DNA of 64,000 bases. Source: Oreohelix idahoensis (taxonomy: Eukaryota; Mollusca; Gastropoda; Stylommatophora; Oreohelicidae). Under the pieces are notes generated by a model. The model was not told the DNA's origin. It did no database searches and saw only the letters and a program-made list of their open reading frames with translations. The translations under genes were made by a program, and so were the position numbers. Every line of letters begins with the position of its first letter. Position 1 is the first letter of the stretch. The stretch spans positions 356,954 through 420,953 of the forward strand of contig JAMPIV010000590.1 of NCBI GenBank assembly GCA_024509875.1. The letters run 5' to 3'. Positions 41,619-52,355 of this stretch are shown here, in pieces.

Positions 41619-44600
41619 TGTCACGGTTTGCCTCCCCTTAGCTCTGCAGTAGTGGTCCAACAGTGACCAAAACTCAAGAGTAACTGATGTGGGTCTTCAA
41701 AGGTGTCTACCTTCGCACAAGATTACTCCTGGCAGAGTTGAAGGTAGAAGGATAATGATGCTTCTACCTCAAGGGTGGTATCTAAAGATATTCAGAGAAG
41801 CGAGAACAATGCTGCATTGGCTGAATACGTTAACTCTGGGATCTGCCGACAACTTTTGTGAAGGAAATGGTTATCTTAAAATTCGTTAGCTTGTTCAAGC
41901 CCCCAGCTGAGTTAATTCAGCGAATTTCTTCTTATTATTATTTAGTAGCTCTGATTGAGTGTATTTAAGAAATTGTCTGAGACTTACGGGTACAACACAT
42001 TCAAAATGATTAAATCCACTTAAAATTTGGATTGATATAAATAACAAATTTAATAATCATTTAGGTTTTAAAAGTTATTAAAAATGGAATATTCTTTAAC
42101 AAAAATTGGTCATCATCATATGATGTTAATGTGGAATTATATAAAGGGAAGTTTCACTTTGCAGCTTGTATTTGACTACTTAGCTGCCAATGCGGTTTTT
42201 GCTCCCGCTGGTGTTTTGGTTCTTCGCAGATAGGTGACTCGATTGCTCACGTTCCTGATCAAGATTTAAGAGTTGCAGCACGTCCCAAGTAGAATCAGGG
42301 AGAAACTGCAAAGTTAGTCCCACATCTCTTAGACCCGTCTGATGATGGTGTATCGCGTCGACTTCAGGCCACTTATACCCTCACATGTTCCAGAAATAGT
42401 ACCCTCAACTGGCACCACCAACTAGTATGGCAAAAGAAGAGAAACAGATACCCTCTGATTATTGAGTTTCCCGACACATACTTATGTGTCCCCATCTTCC
42501 TATTCCGCCATCTCATCTATCTTCAGAACTTTTACCCTCTCTGAGAATTAATCTTAATCCTAGTGGGCGAAAAACTATCTTTACATATAAAATGAATAGT
42601 TTTATATTTAACTTTAGTTGAAAATGTTAACAAAATAGTTTGAAAATGTTTACATTTACATCAGTTGAAAAGGTTGTAAACTTTCATTGCATTTAGAGTG
42701 AATATGTTTTACATTTACACTGGTTGAAAAGGTTAATAATATAACAAGTATGTCCATCATTCCTTTCGACATTCTATCCCTGCTCCATATGGAACTTGAG
42801 ACTACGTCTGTTTTTTGTTCTTTATAAGAAACCCGCAATAAAGCAGTCACCAGCCCTGGCAGTGGTGGTTCATGAAATCATCATTCTATATGCTGAGGTT
42901 GCCAGCCTCAAATGACTTGGACATCCACTAACAATTTTCACATATTAATCTTCACATGTCAGCATTTTAGTTCACATGTTAATAATGAAAAGATATAGAA
43001 TTCAAAATGTACAACTTACGCCAATCTTTAGGCTCACAGATTGCTGTCTCATAGAAATAAAGGCACTTGTAGAGGCCTCTTACACTTGGTCTGGGGTGTT
43101 GTTACTTTAACAATAAGTTTACACTTTGACTTGTGTTTCAGTTTCCTCAGATTCCGGTGTTCCTCGTTAATAATGTTAGTGTTGTCCTGGGTTCTTAAGT
43201 CCTCAAGAAATTCAAAGCGGTCCGATAAATGAAAGCTGATCTTAGTCTTAACCCTGGCAAGCTCTGGTTGTCTTCTTGGCGCGAGGTAGATTTTCACAGT
43301 GTTCTACTCTGGGTGAAGTGTCATGTTATATTGCCCCTTTCGTTCCTGGCAGGTGTTGTTTACTATTAGACCAGGCGCCAATCAGCAATGTAGTTATGTT
43401 TACATCTCGAGTGCCGGTCAATATTTTCAAACATGCGTGTTTAGGATTGGGTAATTCAAAATATTTCCACTAGGACATTTATGTGCATTAATGCAAAGGT
43501 CGTGTCTTCCAAATATGGAATGAAAACATCCGACCACTCTCTCGGTAATGTTTACAAATAACATCTTACATTCAGTGGCGGTTCCAGGGGGTTGTCATTG
43601 GGGGTGCTGCACTGTTCATTCATTTCAAATACTATACATAATACTCACAAATTGTGACCACCATGTGAAATATCAACCCAGACACAAATGATTAGTGTCT
43701 TATCTCATCTAAAATCTGTCAAGAAGTTCTGAAAAGTTATTTTAAACGTTTACTGCAACTAGGAGTAATCATTGGCAGTCGTAGCAGCTTCCCGAGTCTC
43801 AAACCGGTTACACAGACTTGTATGCACTATTTCTCGTGTTTAAAATTTTCATTGTAACTTCCCTTTAATTAGAGATAATTTACACGAGCTGCGATCCGTT
43901 GCAGCTCATGATAAAAAATTCAAACCAATCGTAATTCGTCTCTAGCTGTGTGTATGACAAGCATTCGCTTATAAGAGGTCAAGGTCACTTGAGCTGAAAT
44001 CGTTTGCAGCACATACGGTGTAAGATAATTTTTTTATTTTTTTATTTAACCTCTCCAGTGTAACCTCAATTTTTTGGTCTGTCCGTATTATGTTTTATAA
44101 TGTTGTAGTAGAGACAGCAGTATGCAGTCCTTTTCTTTGGGAGTGCTGCAGCTCTACAGCTCATTAAAGAAAGCCGCCACTGCTTACATTAGCCCGGAAC
44201 TATTACAACATTTCCGCTCAGGTGTGTCCGACTGATAACTGTCGTCCCTGTGCAAACACCAACCCGTGTGTACCCATCTGGGCTGTGACTCTGCACGACA
44301 GTAATTAGTGAATCACAATAGCAATAACAGCGCTAAATAAACTGCCTGGGTTTACGCCGTGCTAATCCGGCGCAGCCAAGATTTGGTACACGAGAATTTT
44401 ACCAACTTTACTGTCGGTCAATATTGCATCACCTGTCTACTTTCTCAGCAGGGATGGTCAGGTAAACAGACAAGACGAATTATCACCGAAGGGAGTGTAA
44501 AATGATTTGAAAGTACAAAATATCTGCTTGATAGTAGAGAAAAAAATGGGCCCACCACAGAAATTGCGAGTGGTTTAGCACACACACACAAATGTAACTA

Positions 44601-44647
44601 AATACTGCCGTAGAGGAAAAGATATCGACACAATGATTTATGTGACA
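41619..44647 (+). repeat. solo LTR A, about 3 kb, with a hAT MITE inside
   Basis: It starts TGTCACGGTTTGCC and ends TTATGTGACA. It is homologous over most of its length to 49976-55031 (CAGTAGTGGTCCAACAGTGA, AATCTGCCGACAACTTTTGT and the 3' part TACTGCCGTAGAGG). The flanks TATGG (41614-41618) and TTTGG (after 44647) are a duplication with one mismatch. No coding region lies inside, so I read it as a solo LTR. Strand is arbitrary. Confidence 0.75.
43573..44182 (+). mobile_element. hAT-type MITE, target duplication CTTACATT
   Basis: The 610-bp element has ends CAGTGGCGG on both sides (the right one in reverse complement) and an exact 8-bp duplication CTTACATT at 43565-43572 and 44183-44190. It has no coding capacity. 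Confidence 0.92.
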
Positions 44648-45293
44648 TTTGGAAGTAATACTTTAAAGATAAGATATTTAAAATAAATAAGGGGTACATT
44701 TTTTTAAAGGCTATTTTTTTAACAAGTATTATGAAACACTGGAAAGTCCTGTTTAAAGATGTTAAGACGTCACACTTGTTTTTTTTTCAAATCTGTGAAC
44801 AGTCAGTTTTCTCCTGCTGAGACCGGATCGGATAAAACCGAAGACAAAACAAACGACAAGAAAAAACAAAACAAAGTAAAGAACACAAAATTAAGTTTAT
44901 TGTCTTTAGGTGTTTCTTTGAAGTGATTGAACTTAAGCAACGAAGGCACACTTTTACTGGTAATAATCGTCTCCATTACGAACACGTTTTCTTTTAACCA
45001 GAATTGAAATAGCAGACGAAAAGTGTAAAACGTTAAGCAGACGTGAACAAAACGTCACGTTGATGTTTTAAAGGTGTACGTCTATTGTGAACATTATTAA
45101 GCTGTTTAAGTGTGCAGTGTATGTGTTTTCAGCCTTTGAAATCAAATCGAAAAGGTAAAACAGTAAAACAAGGGAGAATTAAACGCTGTTTAAGGCATTC
45201 GGATACAACGGCATTTGTGGCCAGATGTGGTTACGGGACTTGAGATAAAAGTGCAGCTACTGCATGAGGACACGCATACGCGCAAACTCACAA
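44648..45293. other. no recognised feature
   Basis: AT-rich DNA with T- and A-runs; nothing identifiable. Confidence 0.4.
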
Positions 45294-45322
45294 ACACACA
45301 CACACACACACACACACACAAC
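45294..45322 (+). repeat. (CA)n microsatellite
   Basis: This is a CA run of about 28 bp. Confidence 0.9.
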
Positions 45323-45394
45323 ATTCTGCTTCCTAAAACAGGTCATAAATTAACCATCTTCCCACTCACACATTCTCTTACACACACTGGGGAA

Positions 45395-45608
45395 ATCAAA
45401 TGAAAGCATTACAAGGTAGTCATTGTTCTGGAATCTGGAATCACCAGCGTAAGACCGAAAAATACACGGGGAAGAGAAAAGGAAAGGGAATGAAAGAGAT
45501 AAAGGAAACATTTGAAGACATTGCAAGGATGGCACAGGACGGCGGGAATATGTTGAAGGACTATACTCCACGGCGAGCGCAAGAGTAACCTTTTTCAGTT
45601 CATGTAAC
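45395..45608 (+). pseudogene. decayed LINE tail
   Basis: AGCATTACAAGG, TTGTTCTGGAATC and the AAGACCGAAAAATACACGGG stretch align with 26581-26660 of the LINE remnant there. The frame is lost. Confidence 0.55.
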
Positions 45609-45620
45609 AGGAAATATATA

Positions 45621-46746
45621 ATAATAATAATAATAATAAATTCTTTAAGCGCCAAACACGGCGCATAAGGCAGAAACCAGTGCTCTCCAGGTTGTTCGTT
45701 GTGACGCCACTCCTCTTAGCTCTTGCACATTATTTAGGCCCAACGTTCTTCCTTCTCTTATTATTGTTCTTCTGAGTGTTTCTTTTGGTCTTCCTTTTTT
45801 CCGCTTACCCTCAGGAACCCAAGTGAGCGCCTGTAGTGGTATTCTGTTGTTTTGCATTCGTAGGACATGACCGATATATGACCATCGTCTTTTCCTTATA
45901 TAGTCGGAGACATATTTCTGCCTAGAGTCTTCTCTTATTTGTCGATTAGTCTTGAATTCTTTCCAACTGATGTTCATGAGTTTTCTAAGACATTTGTTCT
46001 CGAATGTATTCAGCTTGTTCTCCAATGATTTTGTTATTTTCCAACTCTCACAGCCGTATGTTAACACTGAGATAACATTTGAATTAAACAGACGAAGCTT
46101 GGTATGTATATTCAATGATCGTAATTTCCAAATGTTAGATAATCTATTGAAGGCGCTAGCTGCCAAAGCAATTCTAGTATGGATTTCTCTTGTTGTGTCA
46201 CCATCCTGAGTCATTTTACTGCCTAAATAATTGCAACTTTCAACTTTCTGTAGTTTTTCCCCGTTCAAGATGATATCAAAGGTCTCGTTAGAAAAGTTCA
46301 TAGCTTTAGTTTTAGAGGCATTTATTTGGAGACCAATTTTAACCGAGAGATGACACAAATTATTTATTGCTTCTTGGGATTGTCTTGGTGTTGAACTTAA
46401 GAATGCTACATCATCTGCGAAATCCAGGTCCCCCAGGAATTTTCCATTTGTCCATTTTATACCCAATCGTTCATTGTGGGTATAGTTTCTCATAACCCAA
46501 TCAATAGCTATTCCAAAAAGTAGTGGTGACATAATACAGCCTTGTTTCACCCCTGTTTCTACTGTAAACCATTCTGTATTCCCTTTATTTGTTCTAAAAC
46601 AACATCTTGCATTGTCATATAGCGCTTTGATTATATTCACATATTTTGTTGGAAAACCATAGATTGTAAGTATCTTCCACAATGATGGGCGGTGTAGACT
46701 ATCAAAGGCTTTTTGAAAATCGACGAAGGTGATAATAAGTGGCAAT
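45621..46746 (-). mobile_element. 5'-truncated LINE, second copy, target duplication AGGAAATATATA
   Basis: AGGAAATATATA flanks it at 45609-45620 and 46747-46758. It has the same (TTA)n tail (TAATAATAA on plus at 45621) as the copy at 17487-19075 and is very close to it in sequence, but truncated further into the RT. Confidence 0.92.
45645..46745 (-). CDS. LINE RT C-terminal two thirds
   Basis: The 366-residue minus-strand frame is open and corresponds to residues from LIITFVDFQKAFDSLHR to the end VFGA of the copy at 17471. It retains both catalytic motifs (FVDFQKAF and FADD). By eye only about five or six residues differ over the shared length (for instance KYVN against KCVN, NERLG against NEQLG, GRTLG against GRMLG). 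The ATG at 46745 is at the truncation point and is not the original start. Without endonuclease and fingers this is a dead-on-arrival insertion, but a recent one. Confidence 0.9.
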   Translation of the reverse strand: MPLIITFVDFQKAFDSLHRPSLWKILTIYGFPTKYVNIIKALYDNARCCFRTNKGNTEWFTVETGVKQGCIMSPLLFGIAIDWVMRNYTHNERLGIKWTNGKFLGDLDFADDVAFLSSTPRQSQEAINNLCHLSVKIGLQINASKTKAMNFSNETFDIILNGEKLQKVESCNYLGSKMTQDGDTTREIHTRIALAASAFNRLSNIWKLRSLNIHTKLRLFNSNVISVLTYGCESWKITKSLENKLNTFENKCLRKLMNISWKEFKTNRQIREDSRQKYVSDYIRKRRWSYIGHVLRMQNNRIPLQALTWVPEGKRKKGRPKETLRRTIIREGRTLGLNNVQELRGVASQRTTWRALVSALCAVFGA

Positions 46747-46758
46747 AGGAAATATATA

Positions 46759-46980
46759 CAGGGTGTTTATAAAGTCGCTGTGCAGTGAAATTTACGCCCG
46801 GGCGAGACTACGTCACCAGAAATGTGGTTTTCAATTGGGGCTTGTTGTGTAATGCTGCACACGGGATTGTGGAACACAGCATTTGAACACAGAATATCAT
46901 GACGTAAATTTGCATCATTCGTGACGTAATTTCTAAAATATTTTTCAAATTCACTGCACAGCGACTTTATAAACACCCTG
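46759..46980 (+). mobile_element. MITE with perfect 33-bp inverted ends, TA duplication
   Basis: The 222-bp element starts CAGGGTGTTTATAAAGTCGC and ends with its exact reverse complement. Adding the flanking TATA gives about 35 bp of perfect pairing. TA duplication suggests a Tc1/mariner-type transposase acting in trans. There is no coding sequence. Confidence 0.92.
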
Positions 46981-47014
46981 TATATAGAGTCATTGCCTTC
47001 TGCTTTAGCCATAA

Positions 47015-47525
47015 TACCCTGCTTGCCTTGCCCAAGCCTAGGCTTGACTTATTCAAGAAAAGCTTAGCTTACTCTGCTGCTCATCTTTGGAACTATCTTC
47101 CACATTATCTAAAACATAACAACCTCAGTCCCTATTCATACAATCGTAAACTTTTCGAATACTTTATGAGTTCTGATTATCTGCCCCCCTAATGTGATTA
47201 TTTTTCCAAACAAATGGTATAATATCGAGTGTAGGTTTAATGATAATGTTAGTGCTTTTCAACATATTTGGTTTCATGGTGATACTTAGTTTGTACTTTT
47301 CAACATATTCTATTTCATGTTTATAATTAGATACTGTGAATGTGAGTATGCTATTATTTTACCTTTACAACGTTGAATTCCTTGAATTGATGGGTAAAAT
47401 GTATGTGAGAATAAATGAAATCAGTATAAAAGACGAGAGAAAGGAAGGGCAGAATGTCAGACGGGCCTGTGAGCCCAATTCTCAACCCTTTGAAAATAAA
47501 GTTCGTTCGTTCGTTCGTTCTTCAC
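47015..47525 (+). mobile_element. LINE 3' end with (TTCG)n tail
   Basis: A 60-codon frame ends at about 47190: PKPRLDLFKKSLAYSAAHLW then NYLPHYLK and SSDYLPP-stop. This is the C-terminal pattern (Y-A-LWN-LP) of jockey/CR1-like LINE RTs. A 3' UTR follows with AATAAAGTTCGTTCGTTCGTTC at its end. The UTR is shared with 40235-40470. Confidence 0.75.
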
Positions 47526-47811
47526 TGTTCTTCTCTTGGTTAACTTTGTCCTCGTTGATCTTCTTATTTCCTGTGGTTTCTAGTCAACGGCGTACTAAAA
47601 TATCACAGATGAACTTGTAAATATCATCTTTACAATAGCAGATTAACAGAACAGTCGAAGGTATCGACAAGCGTGACTTCGTCAAGGTTTGATAGGAAGA
47701 TAGGTTACTGTCAAACGTGCCATCGATTTAGCGCATCTCCTCCCTAAAATTATATCCCAACGGAATCATCATTTCCTATTACTCTCCCTGGGAAAATGGA
47801 GCCACCACAGT
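47526..47811. other. no recognised feature
   Basis: Short unique-looking stretch without a frame or repeat. Confidence 0.35.
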
Positions 47812-48009
47812 AGCTTGTTCCCCTTGCAGGAAGCCTGCACTAAAGACATTCATGTGCTCTTGCAGCAGTGGTATCTAGAAATTTTTTTTTTCAAATGATG
47901 AGGTTGCTAGCCACATACGCAACCTCACGTTGATCGTCTGATACGACATGCCTAAGGGAGCAGTTGTTCTATTATTTATTTGGCTTTTCGGAGACCCCTG
48001 GGTCTGTCC

Positions 48010-48036
48010 CTGACGAAGGCATTGTGGCCGCAACGT
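48010..48036 (+). ncRNA. hammerhead-like ribozyme relic
   Basis: CTGACGA (48010-48016) is followed by GGC, a six-base loop and GCC that can pair, then GCAAC. A hammerhead core needs CUGANGA, a helix, then GAAAC, so one core base (A to C) is wrong. Such motifs accompany Penelope-like elements. The pairing for helices I and III is not convincing. Confidence 0.3.
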
Positions 48037-48116
48037 AGGTTTTTCTTGTCCTTCTCCTTGTAAGACGTATTACTATTTGTGTGTGTGTTTTTTTGTGTGT
48101 GTTTTTTCCCATTCTT

Positions 48117-48362
48117 CTGTCTGTCTGAGTACTAATGAGACTGTTCTGTCTGTTTGAGTACTAATGAGACTGTTCTGTCTGTTTGAGTACTAATGAGACT
48201 GTTCTGTCTGTTTGTGTACTAATGAGACTGTTCTGTCTGTTTGAGTACTAATGAGACTGTTCTGTCTGTTTGAGTACTAATGAGCCTGTTCTGTCTGTTT
48301 GAGTACTAATGAGACTGTTCTGTCTGTTTGAGTACTAATGAGACTGTTCTGTCTGTTTGACC
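48117..48362 (+). repeat. 29-bp minisatellite, about eight copies
   Basis: The unit is GTTCTGTCTGTTTGAGTACT followed by AATGAGACT, repeated with few changes. Confidence 0.93.
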
Positions 48363-48600
48363 TTAGAGTCTACGAAAATCCCCCATGGTATGCTTACACC
48401 TGCCTCATGTTGTCCCTGGGGTCTCTTAAGAGACAAATAAAGAATAGGACAACTGTACCCTCAGGCATGTCGTACAAGGCCACTAATATTAGGTTGTCCT
48501 TGGGGCTGGCAACCTCATCAGGTAAAACTAATTGCCATAGAAACCTCTGCTGCGAGAGCATGTGACTGACTTGTGCAGGCTTCCTACAAGGGGACCAGCT

Positions 48601-49248
48601 GCAATGGCGGCTTCATGCTTCGTAAGGAACGCAAAGGAAAATGATGATGCTCACATCAAAATTATTGAATGCCCAGTTAGACACAGTTTATTAATCATCT
48701 GGGGCGCCAGGGAACACCATTTGAGAAACATTGTGTGAAGAACAACAGATTGTATTACTAACATAATCAACAAGGTAATGAAGAATCTGTTAACACTGCA
48801 TAAATGCGCACAATCAGAGGCAGTGTCACAATAACACATGGACACATCCATACACAAGCACACACGTAACGCGTATACCTGCTTTTAACAATGACAGGGC
48901 CGGAAAGCCGACATCACAAATAACAAAAGTAGTGAATTCATTACATCAAGATCAGAAAGTTTAACTCTGAAGAGGTCACAGGAAAGCCTCGGGTTTTCCA
49001 TAAAACGTCACGGTCCCATCATAAAGCTGCCACTTGGAGGAACCCTCGCGTATTTTCAACACGAGGACCGCTCGAGAGAGCTCCACATTTTCTCTAACGT
49101 GCGGGAGATCGCTCCACGGATGGCGTTTATGCTGGGGAGTTATTGTCCACCTATGTCTCCGCCTTTGCAACTATGTCACCCATTTCTAGACAGTCAAGAT
49201 AGAATGTGTTAGGGAAGTGGGATGAAATGCTTTGTAATGTACAGTATT
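48601..49248. other. no recognised feature
   Basis: A 64-codon minus frame at 48976-49170 (RRHRWTITPQHKRHPWSDLP) has unbiased composition and could be a decayed exon, but I recognise no family. Confidence 0.35.
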
Positions 49249-49481
49249 CAGGGCTGTGGAGTAAGAGTCGGGAATCGGTATAAAAAAAAAATGCCTTGAC
49301 TCCAAATTTTACAAGGCTTAAATAATAATGAAATAAAATTTCGAAATAATTGTTTATTTTTAACTTAGTACACTTTAAGCAGCGGAAGTAAAGAGTACCT
49401 TGTCAAGTTTTTTGAAATAGTGAGTTAAAAAAAAACCAAACTAGTCTTCTGCTATATAAATTAGAAGGAGCAAGAGTTTAG

Positions 49482-49583
49482 CAAATCCCCGCTCTATCGT
49501 GACATTACAAATCCCCGCTCTATCGTGACATTACAAATCCCGCTCTATCGTTACATTACAAATTCCGCTCTATCGTGAGATTA
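49482..49583 (+). repeat. 26-bp tandem repeat, four copies
   Basis: The unit CAAATCCCCGCTCTATCGTG followed by ACATTA is repeated with small changes. Confidence 0.9.
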
Positions 49584-49639
49584 TCTAGCACTGAAAGATG
49601 TTGAGAAATTTGACCATACTTCTAAACTGAGGGGCCTAA

Positions 49640-49900
49640 ATGCAAAACCTCTGCTACCCCGAGATACTTCAAGATGCTGTTTTGACTGTTATAGCGTTAG
49701 CACGCACTCAAGTCATCGTGGAACATTTGTTCTGTCATCTGAATAATCAAATCTGTGTTGAGAGCAGCAATGAACCTATTAGAAAAAATCTTGTTTGTTT
49801 TGTTTTGAAGAACCAATTCAATTTAAATGAAAATTATCATATTTGTAATTGCTGTTTCATTTTTTGTGTTGTATTATTGAATGAATTATTGAATAATTGA
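49640..49900 (+). pseudogene. hAT transposase C-terminal dimerisation remnant
   Basis: The 86-codon frame contains YPEILQDAVLTVIALARTQV followed by IVEHLFCHLNNQI and LVCFVLKNQFNLNE. This matches the hAT C-terminal pattern (A--VL-IPAT---ER-FS, then LFLK-N). The catalytic part is missing; the residues usually reading ERLFS are EHLFC here. It belongs to the hAT element 49249-55122. Confidence 0.7.
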
Positions 49901-51361
49901 AAGTGTAAGCTACCAAAGCCACGTATTTATTTATTCACACATATACCATACTTGTACATTTAACTCCATATAAGTTGTGACGGTATTGCCTCCCCTGCTT
50001 TGCAGCAGTGGTCCAACGGTGGTCAAAACTCAAGATTATCTATTATAGGCTTCAATGGAGTCTATCTTTACACAAGATTACTCTTGGCAGAAATGTAGAT
50101 AGCAGAGTAGTAAAGCTTCTATCACATGGGAGTCTTCACAAGATATTCAGATAAGCGAAAACAATTCTGGCTGTTGTTGAGCACGTTAATTCTGTAATCT
50201 GCCGACACCTTTTGTGAAGAATTTAAGCAATGGTTTATTCTAGCTCGTTAAGCCCCCACCCCTGAGTTAATCAGTGTAATTATTATTATCATATAGCTCT
50301 GTTTAGAGTGTGTCTGTAGTAACTTTGACTGAGACAAATATGTAGTACATTTAAAATGATTGAATCGAAGTTAAATTGGTATCATTACAAATAACAAATT
50401 TTAATAATCACTTTAAGTTTAACAGTTTAAAAGAAGGGAATAATAGTTTATTACAAAATAAAGTTTTCATCACTCGGGTGATGGTTTTTGATAAGAGGTT
50501 CAAGTGGCAGCATATAGGTTAACTTAGCTGCCAGTGACGATTCTGATCCTCCTCTTCCTGATGAGTTGGTTTTCTGTACACTGCGTTCACTAGTCTCTGG
50601 TCAAAGTTCGTAGGGTGAAGCTCATTTCCCAGGAAAGTAAAGGAGAGTCTTTGTTGAGGGTCCTTTTATAATGATAATTGTAGTCAAAGCTGGTCTTCCG
50701 TCTTAAAGCGCAACCACTCGTCCCTTCTTGTCCCAGAAATGGTCCTTTTGCTGGTACCACCAATAACTGGTAATAGTAACAGAAACGAAACGCTCTTCTG
50801 AGTATGGCGTTTTCCGACACATAGTTATGTGCCCCCTCTTCTATTCTACCATCCCATGTCAGAATTTACCCTCCATGAGAATTAAATTTAATCCCTCGGG
50901 ATAAAACTTCCTTTACATTTAAACTGAATAGCTTTAGCTTTACATTACATTTAAATGAAAAGGTTAAATGTACAGATAAAAAGGTTTTACATTTACATCA
51001 CTGTTTGAAAAGTGTTCACAATATAAATTCATTTATGTTTCATTTATGTTTTACACTGATTGAAAAGTTTGAAGCTTCCATTACTTTAAAATGAACATTT
51101 TCACATAGACATTTACACTGGTTTAAGCTTGAGAACTTACATTAATTTTGAAGTGAATATGTTTATAGGGACATTTACACTGCTCTGAAAATGTAAGTAT
51201 TATTCTTAGAATGTACTTCATTTCTTTCATCTTTCCCTCCCTGCTCCATAGGGAACCTGGAACAACTTTATGCTTTTAGTTCTCTTCACGAAACTATCAA
51301 TTAGGCAATCACCAACCAGTGCAGTGGTGGTTCATGAATCATCATTCTATTCGCAGAGACT

Positions 51362-51551
51362 CTTCTTCTTCTTCTTCCGTCCTTAGCCACGGACCGACAA
51401 AGCAGTTCGTGGCCAGTACGCCTAGTGGCGTCTTAGGGCAACAAGAAATTAATTGTTGTTCCGTTACGCCTAGTGGCGTTTATTGGTACAACAAAAAATC
51501 AATTGTTTCCGTAATCAGAGCGGCTGGCAAGCGGGTGATCGGCCCGCTGTG
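51362..51551 (-). repeat. SINE with LINE-shared 3' end, target duplication ATTCGCAGAGACT
   Basis: The 13-bp duplication lies at 51349-51361 and 51552-51564. In reverse orientation it has the same head (GGGCCGATCACCCGC), the duplicated GACGCCACTAGGCGT module and the GAAGAAGAAGAAG tail as the copy at 17202. Solo LTR A lacks it at the same place. Confidence 0.92.
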
Positions 51552-51624
51552 ATTCGCAGAGACTGCCAGCCTCAAATGACTTTGACATTCTGTAGCAATT
51601 TTCCCATTTAAAATTCCCATGGTA

Positions 51625-51758
<134 letters not shown>

Positions 51759-52355
51759 TTCACATGTTAGTAATGAAACATAGAATGAAAAGTGCACTAC
51801 TTACGCCAATCTTGGCTCACAGACGTTTTTGCTCAGAGGACTTTAAAAAAGGCACTGGCAGCTGCCTTCTTTTACGTGTACTGGGGATCGTTAATTTTAA
51901 CTTCAATTCCCTCTGACTCCGTGTCTTTCCTTAGTTTCCTAGTCCCGGTGTTCCTTATTAAAATGTAGAGATTTCCTGTGCTTTGTTAGGGAGTGGGGAT
52001 GAAATGTTTTTTATGTGTTTGCGAGTGGTGATAAAAGGTCCGGTTAAAAACAGGAATTTTGAATCTAGTCTTCACTCTGGCGAGGTCTGATGTTGTCTTG
52101 GCGAGCGTGAAATTAACAGTGAAATAAAACTGCGAAATGGTCAGACTATATTCCTATCTTCCCACGCCTTCGTTTGTTATGGAGTTAAATAAACGCTCCA
52201 ATCATATTCAAACAGGTCGGGTGTAATACTTTCAAAATATTTCCGACATGAAAAAATTTTGCAAAGGTCACGTCTCCCATAAATGGTAATATGATGTCCG
52301 ATTCCCTTGTCTACAAACATACAGACAGATCGGGGAACTCACATGACAGCATGTG

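Larger units (their letters stand above)
47812..48600. repeat. foldback repeat: two 200-bp inverted arms around a minisatellite
   Basis: The left arm (47812-48010) begins AGCTTGTTCCCCTTGCAGGA. The right arm (about 48395-48598), read in reverse complement, begins AGCTGGTCCCCTTGTAGGAA; both continue with GAAGCCTGCAC, GATGAGGTTGC, TACGACATGCCT and GAGACCCC. The arms are diverged from each other. A third copy of the arm lies at 11550-11715. Confidence 0.75.

Noticed and set aside
48976..49170. A small host exon on the minus strand
   Set aside because: The composition is plausible, but I recognise no family and no splice context; kept only as a note.
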